In this document: piece by piece, positions 8,842-18,084 of the stretch
How positions within the stretch are numbered: position 1 is the stretch's first letter
How the letters are laid out: every line of letters starts with the position of its first letter
Origin: CAYRVF01 sp964427535
GTDB lineage: Bacteria; Chloroflexota; Ktedonobacteria; Ktedonobacterales; JADMIN01
Assembly (NCBI GenBank): GCA_964427535.1
Contig: CAYRVF010000001.1
Span: 77,072 to 141,071, forward strand
Direction: 5' to 3'
Length of the DNA: 64,000 nt
Position numbers and translations under genes: made by a program
Notes under the pieces: model-generated
Told to the model about the DNA's origin: nothing
What the model saw: only the letters and a program-made list of their open reading frames with translations
Database searches by the model: none

Positions 8842-10227
8842 TCACGTGGCCTCGTTATTTGTCTGCAGGGCACGGAATCCGTCGAGCGCCCGGTCGATGT
8901 ACGTGTCGCTGCTGCCCAGGTACGCCAGCGGGTCGAGCGCGGCGGCGATCTGGGCGTCGGTGAGGTGCGCCCGGATACGCGCATCGGCGCGGGCGGCCTG
9001 CTCCAGGCTGTCACCAGACGACGCCGCCACCCGCCCGGCGACGTCGCGCACGACGCGCTGGGCCTCATCGCGGCCCAGGTAGGGCGCCAGCGCCATGCTG
9101 AGGGCTTCGGCGAGCGATAACCCGCCCGCGCGCATGAGGTTCGTCCGCATGCGGTCGGCGTCGATGGTCATCCCGGCGACGGCGGTGCCCGTTCGCGCGA
9201 CGGCCCCGGCGGTGTAGCGGAAAAGGTCGGGCAGCGCGGCCCACTCCGCCTGCCACGCGCCCGCCGCGCGCTCGTGTTCCTGCGCCGCCTGGGCGTCGAG
9301 CAGCACCGGCACGACGCCGAGCGCCAGCGCTGCCGCCGCGCGCGCCGCGATGGCGTCTGCGGGATTGCGCTTCTGCGGCATCGCCGACGAGCCGCCCTTG
9401 CCCTCGGCAGCGGCTTCCACCACCTCACCCACCTCGGTCTGGGCCAGCAGCACGAGGTCACCGGCAATCTTCGCCATCGCTCCCGCGACGATGCCCAGCC
9501 CGGCGGCGACCTCGGCCACACGATCGCGCTCGGCGTGCCAGGGCAGATCGGGCACCGTGAGGCCCAGCTCGGCGGCCAGCAGCGCCGTCACCCGCGGACC
9601 GGCGGTCCCGAGCGCGGCCAGGGTGCCCGCCGCCCCGCCAAGCTGCACCACCGAGATGCGCGCGCGCAGCGAAGCGACGCGTTCCGCCTGGCGCGTGACG
9701 AGCGCGAGCCAGCGCGCCGCCTTCAGCCCGAAGGGAATCGGCACCGCTTGCTGCAGCAATGTCCGCCCGGCCAGCACGGTCTGCCGGTGTGCGTCGGCCA
9801 GCGCGGCGCACGACGCCCCCAGCGTGAGCAGGCCATCCCGCAGCAGATCGAGGCCGCGGCGCATCTGGAGAACGAGCGCGGTATCGATAGCGTCCTGGCT
9901 CGTCGCGCCCCAGTGAACGTAGCCTCGCGCAGGCTCGGCGATACGCGCGGTCAGCGCCTGGACGAGCGGGATGGCGGGACTGCCCGCGTGCGCCGCCGCG
10001 CGCAGGATCGCCGCCGCGTCGAACGGCTCACCGCCGCCGTGCGCCCCGCTGGCACCAGCACAGGCCGCGCCGATCGCCTCCGCCGCCGCCAGCGGGATTA
10101 CTCCGGCGTGCGCTTCGGCCCGTGCGAGCGCCGCCTCGAACGCCAGCATCCCGCGCACGAACGCGCCATCCGACCAGACCGCCGCCATCTCGGGCGTCGA
10201 GTAGAGGGCCTCGGTCAGCTCACTCAC
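8842..10227 (-). CDS. pcaB: 3-carboxy-cis,cis-muconate cycloisomerase
   Basis: 461 residues, the usual length. Member of the fumarase/aspartase superfamily, shown by the signature GGSSAMPQKRNP with its catalytic-loop Ser. It converts 3-carboxy-cis,cis-muconate to 4-carboxymuconolactone. The start is GTG at 10227, overlapping the pcaJ stop (GTGA), and pcaD follows after one base, so the three are translationally coupled. Confidence 0.92.
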   Translation of the reverse strand: MSELTEALYSTPEMAAVWSDGAFVRGMLAFEAALARAEAHAGVIPLAAAEAIGAACAGASGAHGGGEPFDAAAILRAAAHAGSPAIPLVQALTARIAEPARGYVHWGATSQDAIDTALVLQMRRGLDLLRDGLLTLGASCAALADAHRQTVLAGRTLLQQAVPIPFGLKAARWLALVTRQAERVASLRARISVVQLGGAAGTLAALGTAGPRVTALLAAELGLTVPDLPWHAERDRVAEVAAGLGIVAGAMAKIAGDLVLLAQTEVGEVVEAAAEGKGGSSAMPQKRNPADAIAARAAAALALGVVPVLLDAQAAQEHERAAGAWQAEWAALPDLFRYTAGAVARTGTAVAGMTIDADRMRTNLMRAGGLSLAEALSMALAPYLGRDEAQRVVRDVAGRVAASSGDSLEQAARADARIRAHLTDAQIAAALDPLAYLGSSDTYIDRALDGFRALQTNNEAT

Positions 10228-11048
10228 GCGCGCTCGCCCCCTCTCAGGCGTCCCTGGCCTCCCTGGCCGCCTGGCTCTGGACCGGTGCCATGCGCGCGGG
10301 CGGTGCGGGCCTGCAGCGCGCGCAGCGACTCCAGCTCGGCGTCAGTCGGTGGAGGCGTCTCTTCAAGCGGGGCGGCGAAGCGCACCGGCCAGCCCGTCGC
10401 CGCGCCGACCTGTTCACGCGAGACGCCCGGATGCAGCGCGGTGACGACCAGCTCGTTGGTCTCGTCCGCGGGGCGCAGCAGGCAGAGATCTGTCACGACG
10501 AGTGTCGGACCGCGCGTGCGGAGCCCGAGCCGCGCCCGGGCGTCGCCCCCCTCGCCGTGCCCGAAGGAGGTGATGAAGTCGACTTTGGGGACGAAGCTGC
10601 GGCGGCTCTGCTGCATGATGACGAAGACCTGGCCGCAGGCGCTCGCGATCTCGGGGGCGCCCCCCGCACCGGGCAGACGCACCGCCGGATGCTGGTAGTC
10701 GGCGCCGATGACCGTCGAGTTGATGTTGGCGAAGCGGTCGATCTGCGCGCCGCCGAGGAAGCCGACCGAGATGCGCCCCCCCTGCAGCCAATAGCGGAAC
10801 AGCTCGGGGACCGAGACGGTCGTGAGCGCCGTCGCGCAGAGCTCCGGGTCGCCGATGGAGAGCGGCAGCACGTCGGGGCGCGTGCCGATGGTGCCCGACT
10901 CGTAGATCAGCGTGATGTCGGGCGCGGAGGTCAGCCGCGCGAGGTTGCACGCGGCCGAGGGCGCGCCGATGCCGACGAAGCACACGTCGTCGTTGGTGAG
11001 CGCGCGCGCCGCCGCGATCGTCATCATCTCTGAGGCGGTGTAGTCCAT
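10224..11048 (-). CDS. pcaJ: 3-oxoadipate CoA-transferase, subunit B
   Basis: 274 residues. Family I CoA-transferase beta-type subunit with the glutamate-containing IYESGTIG segment and GFLGGAQID. It should pair with the subunit encoded 78 bases upstream to move CoA from succinyl-CoA to 3-oxoadipate. The C-terminal 25 residues are Gly/Gln/Arg-rich and probably unstructured. Its sequence is closer to the CatIJ type than to the short PcaIJ type. Related IpdAB ring-opening enzymes share the fold, but the pca context favours the transferase. Confidence 0.85.
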   Translation of the reverse strand: MDYTASEMMTIAAARALTNDDVCFVGIGAPSAACNLARLTSAPDITLIYESGTIGTRPDVLPLSIGDPELCATALTTVSVPELFRYWLQGGRISVGFLGGAQIDRFANINSTVIGADYQHPAVRLPGAGGAPEIASACGQVFVIMQQSRRSFVPKVDFITSFGHGEGGDARARLGLRTRGPTLVVTDLCLLRPADETNELVVTALHPGVSREQVGAATGWPVRFAAPLEETPPPTDAELESLRALQARTARAHGTGPEPGGQGGQGRLRGGERA

Positions 11049-11126
11049 CGTCTGTCGTGCGCTCCCTTCGCTCAGTCGCCCATGGGGTGAGATGGTCGCT
11101 TGCCGGTCTTGGCTCGGCCGACGTGG

Positions 11127-11987
11127 TCAGTGGCCGCGCGTCTCGCCTGTGTGTGCCGCTGTATACGTTGCGCCCGTGTCGGCATCGAGCACGTGGGCGC
11201 GCATCCACGCCAGGAAGGTCTCGCGGTCGCGCGCGATGGCGTCCCACTGGGTATAGAAGGCGTTGTCGCGTCCGTAGTAGCCGTGGGCGTAGGAGGGACG
11301 CGCGCCGCCGGGGATGGCGACGACCGCCGCGACCGTCCAGGAAGGCAGCACGACGGCGTTTGGGCTGGGCGGATGCAGCTCGTCGACGATCTCCTCAACC
11401 GTCACGATCGCCCGCGTGGAGGCGAGCACGACCTCTTTCTGTACGCCGACGATGCCCTCGATCAGCACGTTGCCCGCGCGGTCCGCTCGTTGCGCGTGGA
11501 TGATGCCGACGTCTGGCCGCAGCGCGGGCACTGCCGCCAGACGCTCGCCGGTGAACGGGCACGCGACGAAGCGGATGTTGGGATTGTTGCCCACCAGATC
11601 GGAACCGATGTACCCCCGGAAAATCGCGCAGGGCAGGCCGGAGGCTCCGGCGGCGTAGGCGTTGGCCATCGCGGCGTGGCTGTGCTCCTCGATCTCCAGC
11701 GGCGCGGGCCAGGCGTGCTCGACGGCGTCGCGGAAGCGGTGCAGCGAGCCGACGCCGGGGTTGCCGCCCCACGAGAAGACGAGCTTGCGTGCGCAGCCCA
11801 TGCCGATGAGCTGGTCGTAGAGGATGTCGGGCGTCATGCGCACGAGGGTCAGGTCGCGCCGGCCCTGGCGCACGATCTCGTGGCCGGCGGCCATTGGGAT
11901 CAGGTGGGTGAAACCCTCCAGCGCCACGGTGTCGCCGTCGTGGACGTACGCCGCGATCGCCTCAGCCAGCGAGGGAAAGGCCGTCAT
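11127..11987 (-). CDS. pcaI: 3-oxoadipate CoA-transferase, subunit A
   Basis: 286 residues. Family I CoA-transferase alpha-type subunit: N-terminal HDGDTVALEGFTHLIP, followed by the Gly-rich segment FSWGGNPGVGS. Partner of the product of the next gene downstream. It sits between pcaG and pcaJ in the same direction. Product with PcaJ: 3-oxoadipyl-CoA, which a thiolase (not in this window) would split into succinyl-CoA and acetyl-CoA. Confidence 0.85.
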   Translation of the reverse strand: MTAFPSLAEAIAAYVHDGDTVALEGFTHLIPMAAGHEIVRQGRRDLTLVRMTPDILYDQLIGMGCARKLVFSWGGNPGVGSLHRFRDAVEHAWPAPLEIEEHSHAAMANAYAAGASGLPCAIFRGYIGSDLVGNNPNIRFVACPFTGERLAAVPALRPDVGIIHAQRADRAGNVLIEGIVGVQKEVVLASTRAIVTVEEIVDELHPPSPNAVVLPSWTVAAVVAIPGGARPSYAHGYYGRDNAFYTQWDAIARDRETFLAWMRAHVLDADTGATYTAAHTGETRGH

Positions 11988-12008
11988 CGTGCACTGCGCT
12001 CCTTCCCG

Positions 12009-12692
12009 CTAGAGGTTGAAGAACACGGTCTCGTCCGCGCCCTGCAGCACGATATCGAAGGTGTAGACCGGTAGGCTGGCGGCTCCTGCCTCCGCGGCGT
12101 CTGGCTCGCGGCGGTGGGCGAGCAGCGTCTTACGCCGCTCAGCGGGCACGCGCTGGAGCACCGGATCGGCGTCGTTGGCAGGGTCGCCCGCGAAGTAGAG
12201 CCGGGTAGCGAGATGATTGAGCAGCCCGCGCGCGAAGACCAGCACGGCGATGTGGGGCGCCTGCAGCTTCCCGGCACCGTCGCCGTCGCCGTCGCTCGCA
12301 GCGTCGAAGGGCACCGGGCCAGGCCGCACCGTCTCGAACCAATATGCGCCCGCCACTCCGCCCTCCTCCGTGCCGGAGCGCCCAAAGCCAAGAAAGGACG
12401 GGTCGGGCAGCGCCTCGTCGCGCATGTCGCCTGGATGCGCATAGCGCCCGGCGGCGCTCGCCTGCCAGATCTCCACCAGTGCGTCGGGAACGCCCACGCC
12501 GTCGCCGTCGAGCACGCGCCCCTCGACGCGGATGCGCTCGCCCACCGTCTCGGGCGTCACCAGCACATTGCGACGCGCGTCTGGACGCAGCAGGCAGTCG
12601 AGGAAGAATGGCCCGACCGTCTGCGACGGCGCCAGGCCAGGTGTCGGTGCCATCGCTGGCGCGCCGGAAATCGCGATGGTGGTCTCGGTCAT
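12009..12692 (-). CDS. pcaG: Protocatechuate 3,4-dioxygenase, alpha subunit
   Basis: 227 residues. Intradiol dioxygenase fold with SQTVGPFF near the N-terminus, GRYAHP and APHIAVLVF. As in other alpha subunits, the iron-ligand set is incomplete; the iron site is completed on PcaH. Its ATG overlaps the pcaH TAA by one base (TAATG), matching the equimolar complex. An internal Asp/Gly-rich loop (about 110-120) is somewhat longer than usual. Confidence 0.92.
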   Translation of the reverse strand: MTETTIAISGAPAMAPTPGLAPSQTVGPFFLDCLLRPDARRNVLVTPETVGERIRVEGRVLDGDGVGVPDALVEIWQASAAGRYAHPGDMRDEALPDPSFLGFGRSGTEEGGVAGAYWFETVRPGPVPFDAASDGDGDGAGKLQAPHIAVLVFARGLLNHLATRLYFAGDPANDADPVLQRVPAERRKTLLAHRREPDAAEAGAASLPVYTFDIVLQGADETVFFNL

Positions 12693-13447
12693 TACTCCGC
12701 CTCCTGGGTGCCGTTTGTGGCCTGTGCTGGCGGCGCGGTGCCCTCAAATGGGGTGGCGTGCGGCCCGCGCAGCACGATATCCCAGCGCCAGCCGAGCGCC
12801 CACTCCGGCTGCGTCACGCTGTGGTCGTAGGTCGCGATCAGACGCGGTCGTGCCGCCGCGGGCACCGCGCAAAAGATCGGGTCGAGCGCGTGCAGCGGGT
12901 CGTCGGGGAAGTACATCTGCGTCACCAGGCGCGAGATCCACGCCGGTCCGAGCAGCGAGAAGTGGATGTGCGCCGGACGCCACGCGTTGGGATGGTTCTT
13001 CCACGGGTACGCGCCGGGACGGATGGTGAGGAAGCGGTACGTGCCATCGTCGCCGGTGAGACAGCGACCGATACCGAGGAAGTTGGGGTCGAGCGGGCCG
13101 GGCCACTGGTCGGCACGGTGGACGTAGCGCCCGGCGGCGTTGGCCTGCCACACCTCGATCAGCGCGTTGGGCACGGGCGCGCCGGTCTCATCGAGCACAC
13201 GGCCGGTGACGACAATGCGCTGGCCGATCGCCTCGCCGCCGGTACCCGCGTTGCGCGTCAGGTCGGCGTCTTCGGGCGTCACCGCACTCACGGCGGGTCC
13301 GGGGCCGGTCAGCTCGGTGAGGGTGAGCGGCACGTCGATCAGCGGCTGTCGGGGCGAGCGCTTCACCGTCGAGCGGTACGCGTCATAGAGGTACGGCGGG
13401 AACACCTCGCGGTCGCCGCGTACGATGGCGCCAATGGTCGTGATCAC
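12692..13447 (-). CDS. pcaH: Protocatechuate 3,4-dioxygenase, beta subunit
   Basis: 251 residues from a GTG at 13447, one base after the pcaC stop. The open frame runs further upstream, but those residues are Arg-rich shadow sequence of pcaC, and FPPYLYDAYRSTV at the start matches the normal PcaH N-terminus. All four Fe(III) ligands are visible: Tyr in GRYVH, Tyr in PGAYPW, and two His in PAHIHF. The enzyme cleaves protocatechuate between the hydroxyls to 3-carboxy-cis,cis-muconate using O2. Confidence 0.92.
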   Translation of the reverse strand: MITTIGAIVRGDREVFPPYLYDAYRSTVKRSPRQPLIDVPLTLTELTGPGPAVSAVTPEDADLTRNAGTGGEAIGQRIVVTGRVLDETGAPVPNALIEVWQANAAGRYVHRADQWPGPLDPNFLGIGRCLTGDDGTYRFLTIRPGAYPWKNHPNAWRPAHIHFSLLGPAWISRLVTQMYFPDDPLHALDPIFCAVPAAARPRLIATYDHSVTQPEWALGWRWDIVLRGPHATPFEGTAPPAQATNGTQEAE

Positions 13448-13448
13448 G

Positions 13449-14021
13449 TCACTGTGCCTGCCCTTCCGTGTGCTCCCCAGCGCCTTCGTCTGCACCACTG
13501 TCCGTGCTCCCACCAGCGAGTCCCGCGCCAGACCTCCTCGCCGCCGCCGCGCTCGCCGTCGCGCTCTCCGCGGCACCGGCCTGCTGGGCAAGCTCGGTCT
13601 TGGCCAGTGCGAACGCGCTGTTCGCCGCCGGGACACCCGCGTACACGGCGACGTGCAGCAGCGCCTCGGCGATCTCGTCGGGCTGGGCGCCAGTGTTTTG
13701 AGTTGCCCGCAGATGCAGGGCCAGCTCGCCCAGCCGCCCGAGCGCGGCGAGGATGGCGATGGTGATCAGGCTGCGCGTGCGCCGGTCGAGGCCAGGCCGC
13801 GCCCACACATCGCCCCACGCCACCTCGGTGAGAAAGCGCTGAAACTCGGCGTCGAAGTCTGTCATGCGCTCGAGCGTGCGCTCGACGTGCTCCTCGCCCA
13901 GCACCTCGCGGCGCACCCGCAGACCGCGCGCGTAGCGCGTCTGGTCCCCCGCTGCCTCTGTCTCCGTCGCTGTCTCCGTCGCCACGTCATCAGGAGGCGG
14001 TGTGCCAGCCGGCTCGCTCAT
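13449..14021 (-). CDS. pcaC: 4-carboxymuconolactone decarboxylase
   Basis: 190 residues from the ATG at 14021, which overlaps the pobA stop (ATGA). AhpD-like/CMD fold; the core spans about 30-150 and includes RRTRSLITIAILAALGR, LHLRATQNTGA and HVAVYAGVPAANSAF. It decarboxylates 4-carboxymuconolactone to 3-oxoadipate enol-lactone. Unusual are a Thr/Glu-rich N-terminal 25 residues and an Ala/Ser/Gly-rich C-terminal tail of about 40 residues, both probably disordered. A longer upstream frame is shadow sequence of pobA. Confidence 0.9.
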   Translation of the reverse strand: MSEPAGTPPPDDVATETATETEAAGDQTRYARGLRVRREVLGEEHVERTLERMTDFDAEFQRFLTEVAWGDVWARPGLDRRTRSLITIAILAALGRLGELALHLRATQNTGAQPDEIAEALLHVAVYAGVPAANSAFALAKTELAQQAGAAESATASAAAARRSGAGLAGGSTDSGADEGAGEHTEGQAQ

Positions 14022-15283
14022 GGCTGCTGCTCCAGTCCCGCGGAGGATCGCGCCACTGCCCCCCTCGCGGCGAGCGCGGTGGCGCTCCCAGCGGGTGTCG
14101 CCGCGGCGTCGGGATCGTAGCCGACGTAGTTCTCGGCGAGGGTGGTCGCCGCCGCACGCGAGCCACTGACATACTCCAGCTGGGCCAGCCGCAGCCGCCG
14201 CTCCAGCGCGCTCTCGCCGTCGCGTCGGTGCAGCATCGTCGTCATCCACCAGGCGAAGTGTTGCGCCCGCCAGACGCGCCGCAGGCAGGTCGCCGAGTAC
14301 GCCTCCAGCAGATCGTCCCGCCCGGTGGTGTACCATCGCGTCAGCGCCTCGGCCAGCACGCGCGCATCGCCCACCGCCAGATTGAGGCCCTTGGCGCCCG
14401 TCGGCGGCACGATGTGCGCCGCGTCCCCCGCCAAGAACAGCCGTCCGTAGCGCATCGGCTCGACGACGAGGCTGCGCATCGGCGTGATGCTCTTCTCCAG
14501 CACCGGCCCTTCGGTGAGCGTCCAGCCGTCGTCGGTGGCGAAGCGTTGGTGGAGCTCGTCCCACACGCGCGCGTCGGGCCAGGCGTCGAGCGGATCGTCG
14601 GGCGCGCACTGGACGTAGAGGCGGCTGATCTGGTGCGACCGCAGGCTGTGCAGCGCGAAGCCGCGTTCTGACGAGGCGTAGATCAGTTCGTCGGTAGAGG
14701 GCGCCACCGCCGCGAGAATCCCCAGCCAGGCGTAGGGGTACTCCGCGTCATAGACCGTCAGCAGGTGCCGCGGGATGGCGTCGCGCGAGACGCCGTGGAA
14801 GCCGTCGCACCCGGCCACGAACTCGCAGCGCAGCGTCCGTTCCTGCCCGTGTTGCCGATAGTGGACCTCGGGCGACGTGCCGGTCAGCCCGTCGAACCCG
14901 ACGCACTCGGCCTCAAAGAGGATGCTGGTGGGGGCGGCCGCCAGCCGCGCGCCAATGAGGTCCTTGACGACTTCCTGCTGGCCGTAGATCGTGACCGTGC
15001 GCCCACCCGTCAGGTCGCTGAGCGGAACGCGGTGGCGCTGCCGGGCGAAGCGCAGCTCGATGCCTTCGTGGATCAGCCCCTCGCGGTCCATGCGCTCGCC
15101 GACGCCGCTCCCGCGCAGCAGATCGGCGGTCCCCTGCTCCAGTACGCCCGCACGCACGCGCCGCTCCACGTACTCGCGCGAGCGGTCTTCGAGCACGACC
15201 GCGTCGATCCCGCCGAGTGCCAACAGGTGCGCGAGCGTCAGCCCCGCCGGGCCCGCTCCGATGATGGCGACCTGAGTCCGCAT
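14018..15283 (-). CDS. pobA: 4-hydroxybenzoate 3-monooxygenase
   Basis: 421 residues from the ATG at 15283 (MRTQVAIIGAGPAGL, the canonical N-terminus; GAGG lies 8 bases upstream). Upstream in-frame starts at 15304 and 15313 would add 7-10 residues. Flavoprotein hydroxylase with GxGxxG (GAGPAG), the DG motif in VAGCDGFHGVSR and the GD motif in LFLAGDAAHIVPP. It converts 4-hydroxybenzoate plus NAD(P)H and O2 to protocatechuate. It is about 25-30 residues longer than typical, owing to an Ala-rich C-terminus. It heads the pca genes, with only about 40-70 bases to the metE-like gene. Confidence 0.93.
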   Translation of the reverse strand: MRTQVAIIGAGPAGLTLAHLLALGGIDAVVLEDRSREYVERRVRAGVLEQGTADLLRGSGVGERMDREGLIHEGIELRFARQRHRVPLSDLTGGRTVTIYGQQEVVKDLIGARLAAAPTSILFEAECVGFDGLTGTSPEVHYRQHGQERTLRCEFVAGCDGFHGVSRDAIPRHLLTVYDAEYPYAWLGILAAVAPSTDELIYASSERGFALHSLRSHQISRLYVQCAPDDPLDAWPDARVWDELHQRFATDDGWTLTEGPVLEKSITPMRSLVVEPMRYGRLFLAGDAAHIVPPTGAKGLNLAVGDARVLAEALTRWYTTGRDDLLEAYSATCLRRVWRAQHFAWWMTTMLHRRDGESALERRLRLAQLEYVSGSRAAATTLAENYVGYDPDAAATPAGSATALAARGAVARSSAGLEQQP

Positions 15284-15352
15284 AAGCAGCGCCTCGTCTT
15301 CCATCTGTGACACGCGCTTCCGTCGCGTCCGCGCCAGTCACCGCGCCGAATG

Positions 15353-16441
15353 CTACAACGCGCCCCACACATCACGGGCGACACGTGCCACCAGCTCCAG
15401 CTTGGCGCGCTGGTCGTCGGGGGAGAGAGCATTGCCCTCCATCGTCGAGGCGAAGCCGCACTGCGGGCTGAGCGCCAGCCGCTCCAGCGGGATGAAGCGC
15501 GCGGCCTCGTCGATGCGGCGGCGCAGCTCGTCTTCCGTCTCCAGCCGGGGTCGCTTGGTCGTGACGAGGCCGAGCACGACGGTGCGGTCCTCAGGCACGT
15601 GGCGCAGCGGCTCGAAGCCGCCCGAGCGCGCGTCGTCATATTCGAGCAGGAAGCGCTGGAAATGGGTGCGCGCGAAGATGCGCGCGATCGGCTCGTAGTC
15701 GCCCGCCGCGTAAAACTTGCTCTGGTTGTTGCCGCGGCAGATGTGGATGGCGAACGTCACGCCCGGATGTCCCTCGATGATGGCGTTGTCCAGCTCGATG
15801 CAGCGGTCGATCAGCTCGTCGGGGTCGTTGCCGCGCTCGCGGTAGCCCGCGCGCATCTCAGGGTCGAGCAGCGCGGCGTATTGCGGCGCGTCGATCTGGA
15901 TGGACGTGCAGCCGAGGCGCACCAGCTCGGCGATCTCGCGGCGGGTGAAGGCGACGATGTCCTCCAGGTATGCATCGCGCGTGGGGTAGGCCGCTTGCGA
16001 CTTCACCGGATCGTAATACGCGGCGGCCTGCTGGGCGCTGAGCAGCGTCACTTTGCCCGGACGCGAGGCGCGGGCGCGCAGATACACCCACTCCTCGGCG
16101 CACATGCTGCGCTTCCACCGCAGCCGCTCGACGACCACTGGGCGCTTGAGCACCAGCTGCTCGCCGCGCTCGTCGTGGAACGGAATCGCCCAGCCGCCGA
16201 ACTTGTCGAAGCCGTCGAGCGCGTCCACCAGGTGGCCATAGAAGGCGTAGCGCCGCTGCTCGCCGTCGGTGATGACGTCGATACCCGCCGCCTCCTGGAG
16301 GGCGATGGCCTCGTCGACGGCGTGGTCTTCGACAACCTTGAAGTCCGGCGCGGCCAGCTCGCCCGCCTCAAAGCGCGCGCGGGCCTCGGCGAGAGATGGT
16401 GGCCGGAGCAGGCTGCCGACGACTTCAGCGCGGTATGCCAC
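15353..16441 (-). CDS. MetE-like catalytic-domain protein (cobalamin-independent methionine synthase family II)
   Basis: 362 residues, corresponding to the C-terminal catalytic barrel of MetE only. Zinc ligands are visible: His and Cys in IHICRGNN, Glu further on, and Cys in SPQCGFAST. The start is GTG at 16441 with AGGTGA upstream. Family knowledge: such proteins transfer a methyl group from methyl-folate or related donors to a thiol. The gene lies directly before pobA on the same strand and is probably co-transcribed, which suggests a link to methyl groups released from methoxylated aromatics. That role is inference. Confidence 0.8.
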   Translation of the reverse strand: MAYRAEVVGSLLRPPSLAEARARFEAGELAAPDFKVVEDHAVDEAIALQEAAGIDVITDGEQRRYAFYGHLVDALDGFDKFGGWAIPFHDERGEQLVLKRPVVVERLRWKRSMCAEEWVYLRARASRPGKVTLLSAQQAAAYYDPVKSQAAYPTRDAYLEDIVAFTRREIAELVRLGCTSIQIDAPQYAALLDPEMRAGYRERGNDPDELIDRCIELDNAIIEGHPGVTFAIHICRGNNQSKFYAAGDYEPIARIFARTHFQRFLLEYDDARSGGFEPLRHVPEDRTVVLGLVTTKRPRLETEDELRRRIDEAARFIPLERLALSPQCGFASTMEGNALSPDDQRAKLELVARVARDVWGAL

Positions 16442-16699
16442 GTCTGATCACCTGTGCCTTTCTGCGCGACTCTGCGCGTTGCTGTCTCGACACAGTCAGC
16501 GGAAGAGGCGCCTGGAGAGTCGCGTCTGTCTCCCTTCCAGTGTACACAGTCCGCGCTGGTTGTCGAGGGCGCGGCTCCGGCACACCTTCTGCGGCATCCG
16601 AGCTGTATCACTACCGACACACCGTCGCTGGCGGACGAGACTGCACGGCGGCGTGCTCGGATGCGGTTGCGGTTGCAGGGCACACTAAGGAGCGGCGGT
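16442..16699. promoter_or_regulatory. Divergent intergenic region; likely promoter of the pca operon
   Basis: This is the only sizeable non-coding stretch upstream of the nine-gene minus-strand run and of the plus-strand glycosyltransferase. It contains a short palindrome GTGTACAC at 16540-16547. No regulator gene (PcaR-, PobR- or PcaQ-like) is adjacent. Confidence 0.35.
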
Positions 16700-17998
16700 A
16701 TGGAGTCCTCGGGGGCCGCGCCCCAACCAGCACCCGGCGTGGGAGGCGTGCCGGACGAGGCGCCCACGCTGCCGGGCGCGCACATCCTCTCGCTGCCGCT
16801 GCCAGCGCTGCCCGTCGCGACACGTGCCCCGCTGCCCTGGCGCTCGCTGCTCGCGCAGGGCGTCCTCTTCTGGCTGGCGACACGCATCGCGTATGGGCTG
16901 GTGACGTACTACGCGGTCGTACTCGGCCCGCAGAACCCGCACGCGCCGTTCGGTACGACAGCCGTCCCGCCACGCGCGCTGCTCACCGCCTGGGCGCAGT
17001 GGGACTCCGGTTGGTACTTCGCCATCGCGAAGGGCGGGTACGCTCCGGTATCGTCGGTCTTCTTCCCCCTGTACCCGCTGCTGATTCACCTCGGCATCGG
17101 CGTGGTCGGGGTGGGGTACATCATTCCGGTCGCGCTCGTCGTCGCCAACCTGAGCAGCCTCGTCGCGCTCGTCGGCCTGCTCGCGCTGGCGCACTCCGAG
17201 TTGGGGGCGGCGCCGGCTCCGGCGGCGGTGCGCGCGTTCGTCGCCTATCCGCTGGCGTTCTTCACCGCCGCGGCCTATAGCGAGGGGCTGTTTCTGGCGG
17301 AGGTCTGCTTCTGCCTGCTCTGCGCGCGGCGCGGCCGCTGGCTGCCCGCCGTCGTGATCGGGGTGCTGGCTGGGCTGACCCGGCCGACGGCGCTCGCGCT
17401 GGTGCTGCCGCTCTGCTGGGAGTTCGCCCGCCAGCACCGCTGGGGGCGCCGTCCGTGGCGACCACACGCCTGGCTCGCGCCGCTCGGTGGCGTCGCCGTC
17501 GCGCTCGCGGTCCCGGCCGGCATCGCGGCGTATGCGCTCTATCTGCGGCACGTGCTCGGCCAGCCGTTCGACTTTCAGCGGCAGGAAGCGCTCGTTTGGG
17601 GACACCACAGCATCCTCTCGGGCGCGACACTCCAGCAGATCGGCGCGACGTTCCCGCGGCTGGCAACCGCGACGCCGATGCAGGCACGCGCGCTGGCCGA
17701 TCTGGTGCCGCTGGTGGGGATCGTTGTGCTGACGCTCCTGGGCATCCGCCGCCAGCCGGTCGCGTTCACCCTCTATCTGGTCGGGCTGCTGGCGCTGACG
17801 CTCTACGCGCCGGTGCCGGTCGCGTTCGACCCGTTCATCTCGGCGGGCCGCTATCTGCTCGTCGCCGTGCCCGTCTTCCTGCTGCTGGGCCGGTGGATGG
17901 CGCGCTGGCCCGCACTCGACCTGCTGGTGATGGTCAGCGGCTGCATGGTGCAGGCACTGCTCGCCGCGTTCTTCCTGCGTGGCGGCTGGCTGATCTGA
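16700..17998 (+). CDS. PIG-V-like membrane mannosyltransferase (GT-C type)
   Basis: 432 residues from the ATG at 16700, preceded by AAGGAG at 7 bases. Multi-spanning membrane protein. Residues near 95-130 carry WAQWDSGWYFAIAKGGY and FFPLYPLL, and later AYPLAFFTAAAYSEGLFL and GLTRPTALALV, the signature spacing of PIG-V-like polyprenyl-phosphate-sugar-dependent glycosyltransferases. The N-terminal 45 residues are Pro/Ala-rich and cytoplasmic. Acceptor unknown; a lipid- or protein-linked glycan is plausible. A frame extending 246 bases upstream is not supported by a ribosome site. Confidence 0.8.
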   Translation: MESSGAAPQPAPGVGGVPDEAPTLPGAHILSLPLPALPVATRAPLPWRSLLAQGVLFWLATRIAYGLVTYYAVVLGPQNPHAPFGTTAVPPRALLTAWAQWDSGWYFAIAKGGYAPVSSVFFPLYPLLIHLGIGVVGVGYIIPVALVVANLSSLVALVGLLALAHSELGAAPAPAAVRAFVAYPLAFFTAAAYSEGLFLAEVCFCLLCARRGRWLPAVVIGVLAGLTRPTALALVLPLCWEFARQHRWGRRPWRPHAWLAPLGGVAVALAVPAGIAAYALYLRHVLGQPFDFQRQEALVWGHHSILSGATLQQIGATFPRLATATPMQARALADLVPLVGIVVLTLLGIRRQPVAFTLYLVGLLALTLYAPVPVAFDPFISAGRYLLVAVPVFLLLGRWMARWPALDLLVMVSGCMVQALLAAFFLRGGWLI

Positions 17999-18084
17999 GG
18001 CCGCGTCGCGTCCGATTCGCGGTAGACTGAGAGTGGACGTGGACGGCGCCAGCACGGCACCGGGAGACGAGGGAAAGGACGCGC

